Assembly: GCF_004768545.1 (NCBI RefSeq)
Contig: NZ_CP038635.1
Span: forward strand, 1,426,001 to 1,490,000
Length of the DNA: 64,000 bases
Source of the DNA: Cupriavidus oxalaticus
GTDB taxonomy: Bacteria > Pseudomonadota > Gammaproteobacteria > Burkholderiales > Burkholderiaceae
Direction: 5' to 3'
Below are positions 1-8,184 of this stretch, in pieces. The position numbers and the translations under genes are program-made. The stretch's first letter is position 1, and each line of letters starts with the position of its first letter. The notes under the pieces were generated by a model. The model was given only the letters and a program-made list of their open reading frames with translations. It was not told the DNA's origin and searched no databases.

Positions 1-759
1 GAACTGACCGAGGTACGCAAGAAGTTCGGCCAGACGGAGATTATCCGCGGCGTGAACCTGAGCATCCCGAAGGGTGAGCGCCACGCGCTGATCGGGCCCA
101 ACGGGGCGGGCAAGTCCACCACCTTCAACCTGATCTCGGGCCGCTTTGCGCCCACCAGCGGCACGGTGCGCCTGAACGGGCATGAGATCGGAGGGCTGCA
201 GCCGTTCGTGATCAACCGCATGGGGCTGTCGCGCAGCTTCCAGATCACCAATATCTTCCATCGGCTGTCGGTGTTCGAGAACCTGCGCTGCGCGGTGCTG
301 TGGTCGCTTGGCTACAAGTACTCGTTCTGGCACCGGCTGACGGGTTTGCGCGATGCGCGCGAGCGGGCCGACGAGGTGCTGGAACTGATCGGCATGCAGC
401 ACCGGCGCAATACACAGGCGGGCCTTCTGACCTACGCTGAGCAGCGCGCGCTGGAAATCGGCATCACCATCGCCGGTGGTGCCGAGGTGATCCTGCTGGA
501 TGAGCCTACCGCGGGCATGAGCCGCTCCGAGTCCGACCATGCAGTCGAACTGATCCGCAAGGTCACCGTCGGCAAGACACTGGTGATGGTGGAGCACGAC
601 ATGAGCGTGGTGTTCGGGCTGGCCGACCGCATTTCGGTGCTGGTCTACGGCGAAGTGATCGCCACCGATACCCCGCAGGCGATCCGCAACAACCGCAAGG
701 TCAAGGAAGCCTACCTGGGGACCACGCTGGACGAAGACACCACCGAAGGAGCGCACTGA
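1..759 (+). CDS. Branched-chain amino acid-type ABC transporter ATP-binding protein (LivG-like), 5' end outside window
   Basis: Cytoplasmic ATPase of a HAAT-type (Liv/Urt-like) importer; it would dimerise with the next gene product to power uptake of an amino acid, amide or organic acid. The reading frame is open from base 1, so the start lies upstream; an internal ATG at 52 would drop the first strand of the fold. Visible motifs are Walker A GPNGAGKST, a degenerate signature around LTYAEQRALEI, Walker B VILLDEPTAGM and the switch histidine in VEHD. The stop overlaps the next ATG (ATGA), so translation is probably coupled. The substrate cannot be told because the permease and binding-protein genes are not in the window. 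Confidence 0.9.
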   Translation, partial: ELTEVRKKFGQTEIIRGVNLSIPKGERHALIGPNGAGKSTTFNLISGRFAPTSGTVRLNGHEIGGLQPFVINRMGLSRSFQITNIFHRLSVFENLRCAVLWSLGYKYSFWHRLTGLRDARERADEVLELIGMQHRRNTQAGLLTYAEQRALEIGITIAGGAEVILLDEPTAGMSRSESDHAVELIRKVTVGKTLVMVEHDMSVVFGLADRISVLVYGEVIATDTPQAIRNNRKVKEAYLGTTLDEDTTEGAH

Positions 760-1472
760 TGGGCAAGCGGATGCTGGAAGTCACGGGCCTGCATGCCTAC
801 TACGGCAAGAGCCATATCCTGCATGGCGTCGATGCGCATATCGACGAAGGCGAGATCGTGGCGCTGCTGGGGCGCAACGGGGTGGGGCGCTCGACCATGG
901 CCAAGGCCATCCTCGGCATGGTCAAGGCCGAGGGCTCGGTGAAGTTCCGCGGCGAGGAGATCCTGGGGCGGCGCACGTTCGAGATCGCGCACCTGGGCAT
1001 CGGCTATGTGCCGGAGAACCGGGACATCTTCCCGACGCTGACGGTGCGGCAGAACCTGCTGCTTGGCGAGAAGCGCAACCCGCGGCAGCCCAAACCGCGC
1101 TGGTCGGTGGAAGACATGTTCAACATGTTCCCCCGGCTCAGGGAACGCGAGAACACCTCCGCGGGCGTGTTGTCAGGCGGCGAACAGCAGATGCTGACGC
1201 TGTGCCGGACGTTGATGGGCGATCCCGACCTGGTGCTGATCGACGAGCCCACCGAAGGGCTGGCGCCGATGATCGTGGCGCTGGTGGGTGACTACCTGAA
1301 GACGCTGAAGGAGCGGGGCGTCTCGGTGCTGCTGATCGAGCAGAAGCTGGCGATTGCGCTGGATATCTCGCAGCGGGTCTACGTCATGGGGCACGGGCAT
1401 ATCGTGTTCGAGGGCACGCCCGGCGAACTCAAGGCGAACTCGCAGATCCGGAAGGAGTGGCTGGAGGTTTAA
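759..1472 (+). CDS. Branched-chain amino acid-type ABC transporter ATP-binding protein (LivF-like), Arg in Walker A
   Basis: Second ATPase of the importer, 237 residues, the usual LivF length. It overlaps the upstream gene by one base (ATGA). The ABC signature LSGGEQQML, Walker B VLIDEPTEGL and the LivF-type start of the fold (LEVTGLHAYYGKSHIL) are clear. The P-loop, residues 38-46, reads GRNGVGRST, with arginine (R44) where the family normally has the phosphate-binding lysine; serine and threonine follow normally. I recall similar Arg P-loops in some Burkholderiales Liv-type ATPases, so this is probably a lineage variant rather than an error. No T-tract terminator was seen after the stop. 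Confidence 0.9.
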   Translation: MGKRMLEVTGLHAYYGKSHILHGVDAHIDEGEIVALLGRNGVGRSTMAKAILGMVKAEGSVKFRGEEILGRRTFEIAHLGIGYVPENRDIFPTLTVRQNLLLGEKRNPRQPKPRWSVEDMFNMFPRLRERENTSAGVLSGGEQQMLTLCRTLMGDPDLVLIDEPTEGLAPMIVALVGDYLKTLKERGVSVLLIEQKLAIALDISQRVYVMGHGHIVFEGTPGELKANSQIRKEWLEV

Positions 1473-1663
1473 GCGTTTCCGCCGGCGCTGCGGGTGCCAC
1501 CCGTAGCGTCGGCGTCACTTCATGTTTCACGACAGCCGCGGGAAAGGCGCTCCTTCAACTCCGAGCGTCACTAGTGCTTCTCAGGTCGTTGACTACTCAA
1601 ATTTCCAGTCGAGGACAAGCCACTTTGCAACACTGTTGTAAATTTGTCTTAACACAAAAATCG

Positions 1664-1679
1664 GAATGATTCGCATTTG
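1664..1679. promoter_or_regulatory. Fur-box-like site upstream of siderophore receptor
   Basis: The sequence GAATGATTCGCATTTG contains inverted AATGATT / CATT half-sites resembling the Fur consensus (GATAATGATAATCATTATC family). Its right end overlaps the predicted -35 of the receptor promoter, the expected position for iron-dependent repression. Assigned by motif similarity only. Confidence 0.6.
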
Positions 1680-1705
1680 TACTTCGATTCCTACCTCCCT
1701 ATAAT
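1677..1705 (+). promoter_or_regulatory. Predicted sigma-70 promoter of the TonB-dependent receptor gene
   Basis: A perfect -10 TATAAT at 1700-1705 lies 17 bases after TTGTAC (1677-1682), which matches the first three bases of the -35 consensus. The Fur-like site overlaps the -35. Confidence 0.6.
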
Positions 1706-1826
1706 CGCCCGCCGGGGATGGACGACTTGATTCACGGGCGACGGTGGTGCGCTTCCTTGAGCTTGTCTTCATTGACCACGCTTGTTCGCGTCAAGAACTA
1801 CAAGACAACACAGGGAAGGCAAGGCC

Positions 1827-4121
1827 GTGAAAGGAAACCAGAAGTCGTTTGAATTGACCCCGCTCGCCGCTGCACTGGCAGGCGCCGTCGCAGCGTTTGC
1901 CATGCAGGGTGCATCGGCGCAGGGGAGCCAGCCTGTCGTCGCCGCCACCGGCCAGGCTGCGCCGGTGACGCTGGAACGGGTCACCGTGACCGGCAAGCGC
2001 GACGATGGCTACAAGGTGGAAGAGGCGCAGTCGCCCAAGTTCACCGCGCCGCTGCTCGACACGCCCAAGTCCGTGACCGTCGTGCCGACCGAGGTGATCC
2101 GGCAGTCGGGCTCGAACTCGCTGCAGGACGCGCTGCGCACCACGCCCGGCATTACCTTCGGCGCCGGCGAAGGCGGCAACCCGATCGGCGACCGTCCTTT
2201 CATCCGCGGTTTCGACTCGATGTCGAGCATCTATGTCGACGGCGTGCGCGATACCGCTTCGCAGACCCGCGACACCTTCAACATCGAAAGCATCGAAGTC
2301 ATCAAGGGCCCCAGCTCGGCCTACGGCGGCAAGGGCTCGGCCGGCGGCATGATCAATATCGTGTCGAAGCTGCCCCAGGCCGAGAACTTCGCGCAGGGCT
2401 CGATCGGCGTGGGCACGGACTCGTACTTCCGCGCCACGGCCGACGGCAACTACGTGATCAACGACAACACCGCCGTGCGCCTGAACGCGCTGGGCTATAC
2501 CGCCAACGTGCCGGGCCGCGACGAGGTCGACCAGAACTCATGGGGCTTTGCGCCGTCGGTGACGTTCGGCATGAAGTCCGATACAAAGGTCACGCTGTCG
2601 TACTACCATCTGCAGGGCAACGGCATGCCGGACTACAGCATTCCGTACTCGCGCCCGGCCAGCCAGTCGTCCAAGGCCAACCCGTCGCAGCCCGCAAACG
2701 TTGACCGCAACAACTTCTACGGCCTGACCGACCGCGATTTCCAGAAGACACAGAGCAATATCGCCACGGCCACGGTCCAGCATGATTTCCGCAACGGCCT
2801 GGTCTTCAGCAACACCACGCGCTGGGGCCGCGCCACCAACGACTACATCGTCACCAACCCTGACGACAGCCGCGGCAACGTGCCGCGCGGCTTTGTCTGG
2901 CGCAACACCAAGAACCGCGACTCCGCCACCGAGACGCTGACCAACCAGACCGACCTGACCGCCAAGTTCGAGACCGGCAGCGTGAAGCACAGCGTGCTGT
3001 TCGGCTTCGAGTTCAGCCGCGACGATACCGACAACACGCCGTACAACGTCCTTTCGGCCAATCCTGCGAGCAATCCTACGCGGAGTTTGCCGACTGTCCC
3101 GGGCATCTGCAACGCGTCGCTGCTGGCAAGCTTCGACTGCACGTCGCTGGCCAACCCGAACCCGAACGACCCGTGGCGCGGCACCATCACCAAGATGCCC
3201 TTCACCACGGCCACTACGACCAATACCCGCTCGGTCTACCTGTTCGATACGGTCGAGATCACCAAGCAGTGGATGATCAACGGTGGCGTTCGCTACGACA
3301 GCTACGACACGCACGCTTTCACCAACGCCTATACCAACCCGAACACGGGCGCGGCCGTGGCGCAGGTGGACATCCGCAACAAGTCGAATTTCTTCAACTA
3401 CCAGGCGGGCGTGGTCTACAAGCCGGTCGAGTACGGCAGCATCTATGTGTCATATGGCACCTCGTCGACGCCGCCGGGTTCGACCAACGGTGACGGCGCC
3501 GACAACATCACGGCGGCGCAGCGCAACCTGGAGCCGGAAACGGCGCGCTCGGTGGAAATCGGCACCAAGTGGGATCTGCTGGCCAAGCGGCTGTCGCTGA
3601 CTGGTGCGATCTTCCAGATCGAGAAGAACAATGCGCGCGTGGCGGTTGATGCCAACACGACCGTCAATGCCGGCAAGCAGCGTGTGAAGGGCTTCGAGCT
3701 GGGCTTTGCCGGCAACCTGACGGACAAGTGGGGCCTGTTCGGCGGCTATACGTACCTGAACAGCGAACTGATCGATAACGGCCCGCAGGCTGCGAACGCG
3801 GCCAACAACGGGAACCAGTTCCCCAATACGCCCAAGAACAGCTTCAGCCTGTGGACGACCTATCAGGTGCTGCCGGCGCTGACGGTTGGCGGTGGTGCGT
3901 ACTATGTCGACAAGGTGTATGCCAATCCGGCCAACTCGCTGTATGTGCCGTCGTACTGGCGGTTTGACCTGATGGCGGCTTATCGCGTCAACAAGAATCT
4001 GTCGTTGCAGTTGAATGTGCAGAACTTGTTTGACAAGACCTATTACACCAAGGCGCATAACCACTACGGTGCGCTGGGTGCTGGGCGGTTTGGGATGTTG
4101 ACGGCTAACTTCAAGTTCTAA
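1827..4121 (+). CDS. TonB-dependent siderophore receptor (catecholate/Fiu-like)
   Basis: Outer-membrane receptor that takes up a ferric siderophore using TonB energy. The GTG at 1827 is chosen over an in-frame start at 1782 because it follows a strong purine-rich ribosome site (GGGAAGGCAAGG, 1813-1824) and gives a clean signal peptide: KGNQK n-region, Ala-rich core, ASA cleavage near residue 31. The protein has 764 residues. After a short N-terminal stretch (VTVTGKR) comes a plug domain with DTPKSVTVVP, the RGFD motif and IEVIKGP, then a 22-strand-type barrel ending in aromatic F (ANFKF). Plug and barrel resemble Fiu/catecholate receptors; the ligand is not determinable. The Fur-like promoter fits iron-repressed expression. 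A hairpin terminator follows. Confidence 0.92.
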   Translation: MKGNQKSFELTPLAAALAGAVAAFAMQGASAQGSQPVVAATGQAAPVTLERVTVTGKRDDGYKVEEAQSPKFTAPLLDTPKSVTVVPTEVIRQSGSNSLQDALRTTPGITFGAGEGGNPIGDRPFIRGFDSMSSIYVDGVRDTASQTRDTFNIESIEVIKGPSSAYGGKGSAGGMINIVSKLPQAENFAQGSIGVGTDSYFRATADGNYVINDNTAVRLNALGYTANVPGRDEVDQNSWGFAPSVTFGMKSDTKVTLSYYHLQGNGMPDYSIPYSRPASQSSKANPSQPANVDRNNFYGLTDRDFQKTQSNIATATVQHDFRNGLVFSNTTRWGRATNDYIVTNPDDSRGNVPRGFVWRNTKNRDSATETLTNQTDLTAKFETGSVKHSVLFGFEFSRDDTDNTPYNVLSANPASNPTRSLPTVPGICNASLLASFDCTSLANPNPNDPWRGTITKMPFTTATTTNTRSVYLFDTVEITKQWMINGGVRYDSYDTHAFTNAYTNPNTGAAVAQVDIRNKSNFFNYQAGVVYKPVEYGSIYVSYGTSSTPPGSTNGDGADNITAAQRNLEPETARSVEIGTKWDLLAKRLSLTGAIFQIEKNNARVAVDANTTVNAGKQRVKGFELGFAGNLTDKWGLFGGYTYLNSELIDNGPQAANAANNGNQFPNTPKNSFSLWTTYQVLPALTVGGGAYYVDKVYANPANSLYVPSYWRFDLMAAYRVNKNLSLQLNVQNLFDKTYYTKAHNHYGALGAGRFGMLTANFKF

Positions 4122-4139
4122 TTTTTTGATAATTCAATG

Positions 4140-4178
4140 CGGCCCGTTTCCTGTGATTTATGGGAGGCGGGCTGTTTT
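4140..4178 (+). terminator. Rho-independent terminator after the TonB receptor
   Basis: CGGCCCG (4140-4146) pairs with CGGGCTG (4168-4174), one G-U pair included, followed at once by TTTT. It lies 19 bases after the receptor stop codon. Confidence 0.65.
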
Positions 4179-4213
4179 CGCTGGTGCCAGTGCTCTGTGC
4201 CTACTATGTCGCG

Positions 4214-4282
4214 GTTGGTGACATGCTGTCGGGTTTTGAGGCGCCGCGCTGTCGCTGTTGGTGACATGCTGTCGGCTTTTGA
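4214..4282 (+). repeat. 26-bp direct repeat, period 43 bp
   Basis: GTTGGTGACATGCTGTCGG followed by (G/C)TTTTGA occurs at 4214-4239 and again at 4257-4282 with one mismatch. The second copy forms the outer edge of the left palindrome arm; the first has no counterpart on the right side. Confidence 0.85.
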
Positions 4283-4971
4283 ACCGCCTGGTTCCGCCCT
4301 CCTGGGCGGGTCACTTTTTGTCCGAGCGACAAAAAGTAACCAAAAAGCGCGTCGCCTAGCGGCTGGCTGGGCCAATTTGGCGCTTCTTGATGTATGGGCG
4401 TTATTGGTCTCAGTGAGAGGTGGTCGCGGTGCCAGCCTGCTACGCCAGGTGAGTGAGTGTGGGTGCCTGACGATTCCCGACTTTTGAACCATCCCCAGGA
4501 CGGGTGTAGGCCGCCTGCTGCCTGCGGTATCGCGTCATCGCCTACGGCTGCGCTGCGCGCGGCTCAGTTTCGCGGGTGAGGTGTCCTGGCCCGAACCCGC
4601 ATTGCTTCGCTCGCTGGGCGGCGACGGCAATGACCAGAGCGCTTTCGGCCGCTCTGCCACCTTGGGCCCGCGCGTAGCGCAGCCGAAGGCGTCCCACCGA
4701 TGAGGCTTCTAGCAGGCGGCCTACGCCCGGCATGGAGATCGTTCAATAACCGGTTAACGTCAGGCACAGGCCCTGAATCACCTGGCGTTAGCAGGGTCGA
4801 ACGGCCACCAAGCCCAAGCGGAAATCACCACCGCCCGAACCACCCACGCCGCCAACTTGATAGCCAGCCGCTCAGGCGACGCGTTTTTTGGTTACTTTTT
4901 GGCGCTCGGCCAAAAAGTGACCCGCCCAGGAGGGCGGAACCAGGCGGTTCAACGGCCAACAGCATGTCACC
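4260..4971. repeat. ~712-bp imperfect palindrome (inverted duplication) with common centre near 4615
   Basis: Five pairs of inverted segments share one centre: 4260-4367 with 4863-4971 (about 108 bp, roughly 90% matching), 4436-4452 with 4778-4795, 4465-4472 with 4758-4765, 4501-4519 with 4711-4729, and 4540-4562 with 4668-4690. Similarity continues to the middle (CATTGC / GCAATG). The outer arms themselves contain a hairpin, TTTTTGTC / GACAAAAA at 4315-4335 on the left and CTTTTTGGC / GCCAAAAAG on the right, resembling intergenic repeats common in proteobacteria. No transposase or target-site duplication was seen. Confidence 0.85.
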
Positions 4972-5212
4972 AGCAGCCCCCGCCGCCGCCAGCCGCCACC
5001 CGCCGCCGCCAGCAGCCACCCCAGCGCCCAACCCCAAATCCCCATTTCCAAATCCCATACTAATCTAGAGCCAGCGCTCGCTACATTCACCAATGTGCCT
5101 GATGCGCCATCAGCAAACGGTCTCCCGCACGCCCAAGCTCCCGCCTCCATGCACCACGCTACAGGCCGAAATTCGCCCCACGCATGCCCCACAAAAACCC
5201 GTGAAATTGAAA

Positions 5213-5241
5213 TTGAACGACCGTGCTATTTTGTGTATGCT
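5213..5241 (+). promoter_or_regulatory. Candidate promoter of the beta-oxidation operon with overlapping operator-like dyad
   Basis: TTGAAC (5213-5218) and TATGCT (5236-5241) are 17 bases apart, each matching 4 of 6 consensus bases. The imperfect dyad GAACGACCGTGC (5215-5226) overlaps the -35 and resembles the perfect GAACGATCGTTC at 19887. A TetR-type regulator such as those controlling fatty-acid genes could bind; this is inference. Confidence 0.4.
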
Positions 5242-5382
5242 TGTTTCGCCCAAGCCCCGGAAGGCTTGTGGCAAGCGGTAACCGCGGCGGGTTAACCCTG
5301 TGCCAATCACCCCTGCACCCAGCAGCAAAACAATAATTCGAGAATTCGAATCCCGAGACAAACTTTTGTAAAAGGAACCAGC

Positions 5383-7464
5383 ATGACAGCGCAGTATCAG
5401 GTTCAGGACGGCGTAGCCGTCATCACGCTCGACAACCCCCCTGTCAACGGCCTGGGTCACAGCACCCGTCTTGGCATCGTCGAAGGCATGACCCGTGCGC
5501 TGGACGATGCCGCCGTCAAGGCCATCGTCATTACCGGCGCCGGCAAGGCATTCTCGGGCGGCGCCGACATCCGTGAATTCAATACCCCCAAGGCCATGCA
5601 GGAGCCGACGCTGCACTCGGTGATCCGCGTACTGGAAGCGTCGTCCAAGCCCGTGGTCGCGGCCGTGCACTCGGTCGCCATGGGTGGCGGGCTGGAACTG
5701 GCGCTGGGCTGTAACTACCGCGTGGCGTCCAAGGGCGCGCAGATCGCGCTGCCGGAAGTGAAGCTGGGCCTGCTGCCCGGCGCCGGCGGCACGCAGCGCC
5801 TGCCGCGCGTGATCGGCCTGGAGGCCGCCGCCAACATGATCGTGTCGGGCACCCCGGTGCTGTCCGAGAAGTTCGCCGGCACCAAGCTGTTCGATGAAAT
5901 CGTCGAGGGTGACGTGCTGCCCGCGGCGGTCAAGTTCGCGCAGAACGTCGGCGCCGCCAGCGGCCCGCATCCGAAGGTGCGCGACCTGAAGGTGCGCCAC
6001 GAGAACCCCGAAGGCTACCTCGGCTTCGCCCGCAACACCGTGGCCGCGATGGCCAAGAATTTCCCGGCTCCGCTGAAGTGCCTGGAAGCGGTGGCCGGCT
6101 CGCTCAAGCCGTTCGAGCAAGGCCTGAAGGAAGAGCGCGAGGGCTTCCTGTTCCTGGTGACCACGCCGGAATCGCGCGCGCTGCGCCACGCCTTCTTTGG
6201 CGAGCGTGCCGCCAGCAAGATCCCCGACGTGCCCGAAGGCACCCCCGTGCGCAAGATCGAGAAGGTTGCCGTGATCGGCGCCGGCACCATGGGCGGCGGC
6301 ATCAGCATGAACTTCCTCAACGCCGGCATCCCGGTCACGATCCTGGAAACCAAGCAGGAAGCGCTGGACCGCGGCGTCGGCATCATCCGCAAGAACTACG
6401 AAAACAGCGCCAAGAAGGGCAAGCTCACGCAGGAGAAGGTAGAGCAGCGCATGGGCCTGCTGAGCACCACGCTGTCCTATGACGACATCAAGGACGCCGA
6501 CATGGTCATCGAGGCCGTGTTCGAGGAAATGGGCGTCAAGGAAATCGTCTTCAAGAAGCTGGACGAAGTGATGAAGCAGGGCGCGATCCTGGCTTCGAAC
6601 ACCTCCACGCTGGACGTGAACAAGATCGCCTCGTTCACCAAGCGTCCGCAGGACGTGGTCGGCATGCACTTCTTCAGCCCGGCCAACGTGATGAAGCTGC
6701 TGGAAGTGGTGCGCGGCGAGAAGACCGGCAAGGACGTGCTGGCCACGGTTATGCAGATCGGCAAGAAGATCAAGAAGACCGCGGTGGTGTCGGGCGTGTG
6801 CGACGGCTTTATCGGCAACCGCATGATCGAGCAGTACAGCCGCCAGGCCGGCTACCTGTTGGACGAGGGCGCGCTGCCCGAGCAGGTCGACAAGGCCATC
6901 GAGAAGTTCGGTTTCGCCATGGGCCCGTTCCGCATGGGCGACCTGGCCGGCAACGACATCGGCTGGGCCATCCGCAAGCGCCGCGCCGTCGACAAGCCCG
7001 AGATCCAGTACTCGAAGACCGCCGACCTGCTGTGCGAGATGGGCCGTTACGGCCAGAAGACCGGCGCGGGCTGGTACGACTACAAGGCGGGCGACCGCAA
7101 GCCGTACCCGAACCAGCAGGTCAACGACATGATCGTGCAGCACTCCAAGGACTTGGGGCTGACGCGCCGCAAGATCTCGGACGAAGAGATCGTCGAGCGC
7201 CTGGTGTTCGCGCTGGTCAACGAAGGCGCCAAGATCCTGGAAGAGGGTATTGCTTCCAAGGCCTCGGATATCGACATGGTGTACCTGACCGGCTACGGCT
7301 TCCCGCTGTTCCGCGGCGGCCCGATGCTGTATGCGGACCAGGTCGGCCTGTACAACGTGGCGCTGGCAATGAAGCGCTACGCCAAGGGCTACCACGGCGA
7401 AGCCTGGCAGGTCGCGCCGCTGCTGCAGAAGCTGGCGGACGAAGGCAAGGGTTTCAACGGTTAA
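5383..7464 (+). CDS. fadB: Bifunctional enoyl-CoA hydratase / 3-hydroxyacyl-CoA dehydrogenase (FadB/FadJ type)
   Basis: Catalyses hydration of trans-2-enoyl-CoA and NAD-dependent oxidation of the resulting 3-hydroxyacyl-CoA in cytoplasmic beta-oxidation. The 693 residues carry an N-terminal crotonase domain (about 1-190) with both acid residues in place (E105 in GGGLELALG, E125 in LPEVKLG), then a Rossmann dehydrogenase domain starting at GAGTMG (299-304) with the His-Glu pair H429/E441, and the C-terminal HCDH domains (about 477-690). The start follows AAAAGGAA. It heads an operon with pncA, a thiolase, an acyl-CoA dehydrogenase and an SDR, resembling one of the two beta-oxidation clusters known from C. 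necator H16. It is slightly shorter than E. coli FadB (729). Confidence 0.92.
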   Translation: MTAQYQVQDGVAVITLDNPPVNGLGHSTRLGIVEGMTRALDDAAVKAIVITGAGKAFSGGADIREFNTPKAMQEPTLHSVIRVLEASSKPVVAAVHSVAMGGGLELALGCNYRVASKGAQIALPEVKLGLLPGAGGTQRLPRVIGLEAAANMIVSGTPVLSEKFAGTKLFDEIVEGDVLPAAVKFAQNVGAASGPHPKVRDLKVRHENPEGYLGFARNTVAAMAKNFPAPLKCLEAVAGSLKPFEQGLKEEREGFLFLVTTPESRALRHAFFGERAASKIPDVPEGTPVRKIEKVAVIGAGTMGGGISMNFLNAGIPVTILETKQEALDRGVGIIRKNYENSAKKGKLTQEKVEQRMGLLSTTLSYDDIKDADMVIEAVFEEMGVKEIVFKKLDEVMKQGAILASNTSTLDVNKIASFTKRPQDVVGMHFFSPANVMKLLEVVRGEKTGKDVLATVMQIGKKIKKTAVVSGVCDGFIGNRMIEQYSRQAGYLLDEGALPEQVDKAIEKFGFAMGPFRMGDLAGNDIGWAIRKRRAVDKPEIQYSKTADLLCEMGRYGQKTGAGWYDYKAGDRKPYPNQQVNDMIVQHSKDLGLTRRKISDEEIVERLVFALVNEGAKILEEGIASKASDIDMVYLTGYGFPLFRGGPMLYADQVGLYNVALAMKRYAKGYHGEAWQVAPLLQKLADEGKGFNG

Positions 7465-7494
7465 TTTGCCAAGAGGGTTCAGCAAGGAGCGGCC

Positions 7495-8139
7495 ATGAAC
7501 ACCACCATCGGACCGGACGATTGCCTGCTGGTGATCGACGTGCAGAACGACTTCATGCCGGGCGGCGCGCTTGCCGTGCCCAACGGCGATGAGGTGGTGC
7601 CCGTCATCAATCGGCTGGCGCGCGCGTTCGGGCATGTGGTGGTGACGCAGGACTGGCATCCGGCCGCGCACGTCTCGTTTGCGGCCAACCATGCCGGCAC
7701 GCAGCCGTTCCAGATGCTCACGCTGCCGTATGGCGAGCAGGTGCTGTGGCCGGTGCACTGCGTGCAGGACACGCCCGGCGCCGCGCTGCATGCGGGCCTG
7801 CACGTGCCGCACGCGCGGCTGGTGATCCGCAAGGGCCACCATGCCGACGTGGACAGCTACTCCGCTTTCCTTGAGGCGGACCGCACCACGCGTACCGGGC
7901 TGGCCGGCTACCTGCGCGAGCATGGCGTGAAGCGCGTGTTCTGCGCCGGGCTGGCGACGGACTACTGCGTGGCATGGAGCGCGCTCGATGCGCGCGCCGC
8001 CGGCTTCGAGGCCGCGGTGATCGAGGATGCGTGCCGGGCCATCGACCTGCAAGGGTCGCTGGCGAAAGCATGGCAGGACCTCGGCGCCGCCGGCGTCGCG
8101 CGCGTGATGTCCGCGGATGTGCTCAAGGGCCAGGGCTGA
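7495..8139 (+). CDS. pncA: Nicotinamidase
   Basis: Hydrolyses nicotinamide to nicotinate and ammonia, feeding NAD salvage. The 214 residues show the isochorismatase-like fold with the full catalytic triad (D15 in VIDVQNDF, K113 in RKGHH, C158 in ATDYC) and metal ligands D53 and H55 (TQDWHP) plus H88 (PVHC). The start follows AAGGAGCGGCC, 30 bases after fadB, so it is very likely co-transcribed with the beta-oxidation genes around it. Its role there is inferred: beta-oxidation consumes NAD, and recycling nicotinamide could help keep the pool filled. No residue is missing. Confidence 0.92.
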   Translation: MNTTIGPDDCLLVIDVQNDFMPGGALAVPNGDEVVPVINRLARAFGHVVVTQDWHPAAHVSFAANHAGTQPFQMLTLPYGEQVLWPVHCVQDTPGAALHAGLHVPHARLVIRKGHHADVDSYSAFLEADRTTRTGLAGYLREHGVKRVFCAGLATDYCVAWSALDARAAGFEAAVIEDACRAIDLQGSLAKAWQDLGAAGVARVMSADVLKGQG

Positions 8140-8184
8140 ACCAAACCACCGAACTGAACGACACAAGATTCCGAGGAGCAACAC

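Larger units (their letters stand above)
1473..1826. other. Intergenic region upstream of the TonB-dependent receptor
   Basis: The 354 bases hold no convincing gene. The first part has a short CGGGT/ACCCG hairpin near 1488-1500 with no T-tract. The stretch from about 1600 to 1710 is markedly AT-rich for this genome and carries the promoter and Fur-like site listed separately. A long leader of about 115 bases lies between the predicted -10 and the receptor start. Confidence 0.6.
4122..5382. other. Large gene-free region containing a long palindrome
   Basis: No reading frame here has codon use or similarity suggestive of a real gene; several overlapping frames exist only because of high GC. 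It holds, in order: the receptor terminator, a 26-bp direct repeat (4214-4239, 4257-4282), a ~712-bp palindrome (4260-4971), a CCG/CCA-rich low-complexity run (about 4973-5035, CCGCCGCCGCCAGC twice) and the promoter region of the beta-oxidation operon (about 5200-5382). Confidence 0.8.

Noticed and set aside
4137..5068. Several 60-120-codon frames within the palindrome
   Set aside because: They occur in matching pairs on both strands because of the inverted repeat and have no protein-like features.
5335..5362. TTCGAATCC element resembling a tRNA T-loop upstream of fadB
   Set aside because: No acceptor, D or anticodon arms can be folded around it.
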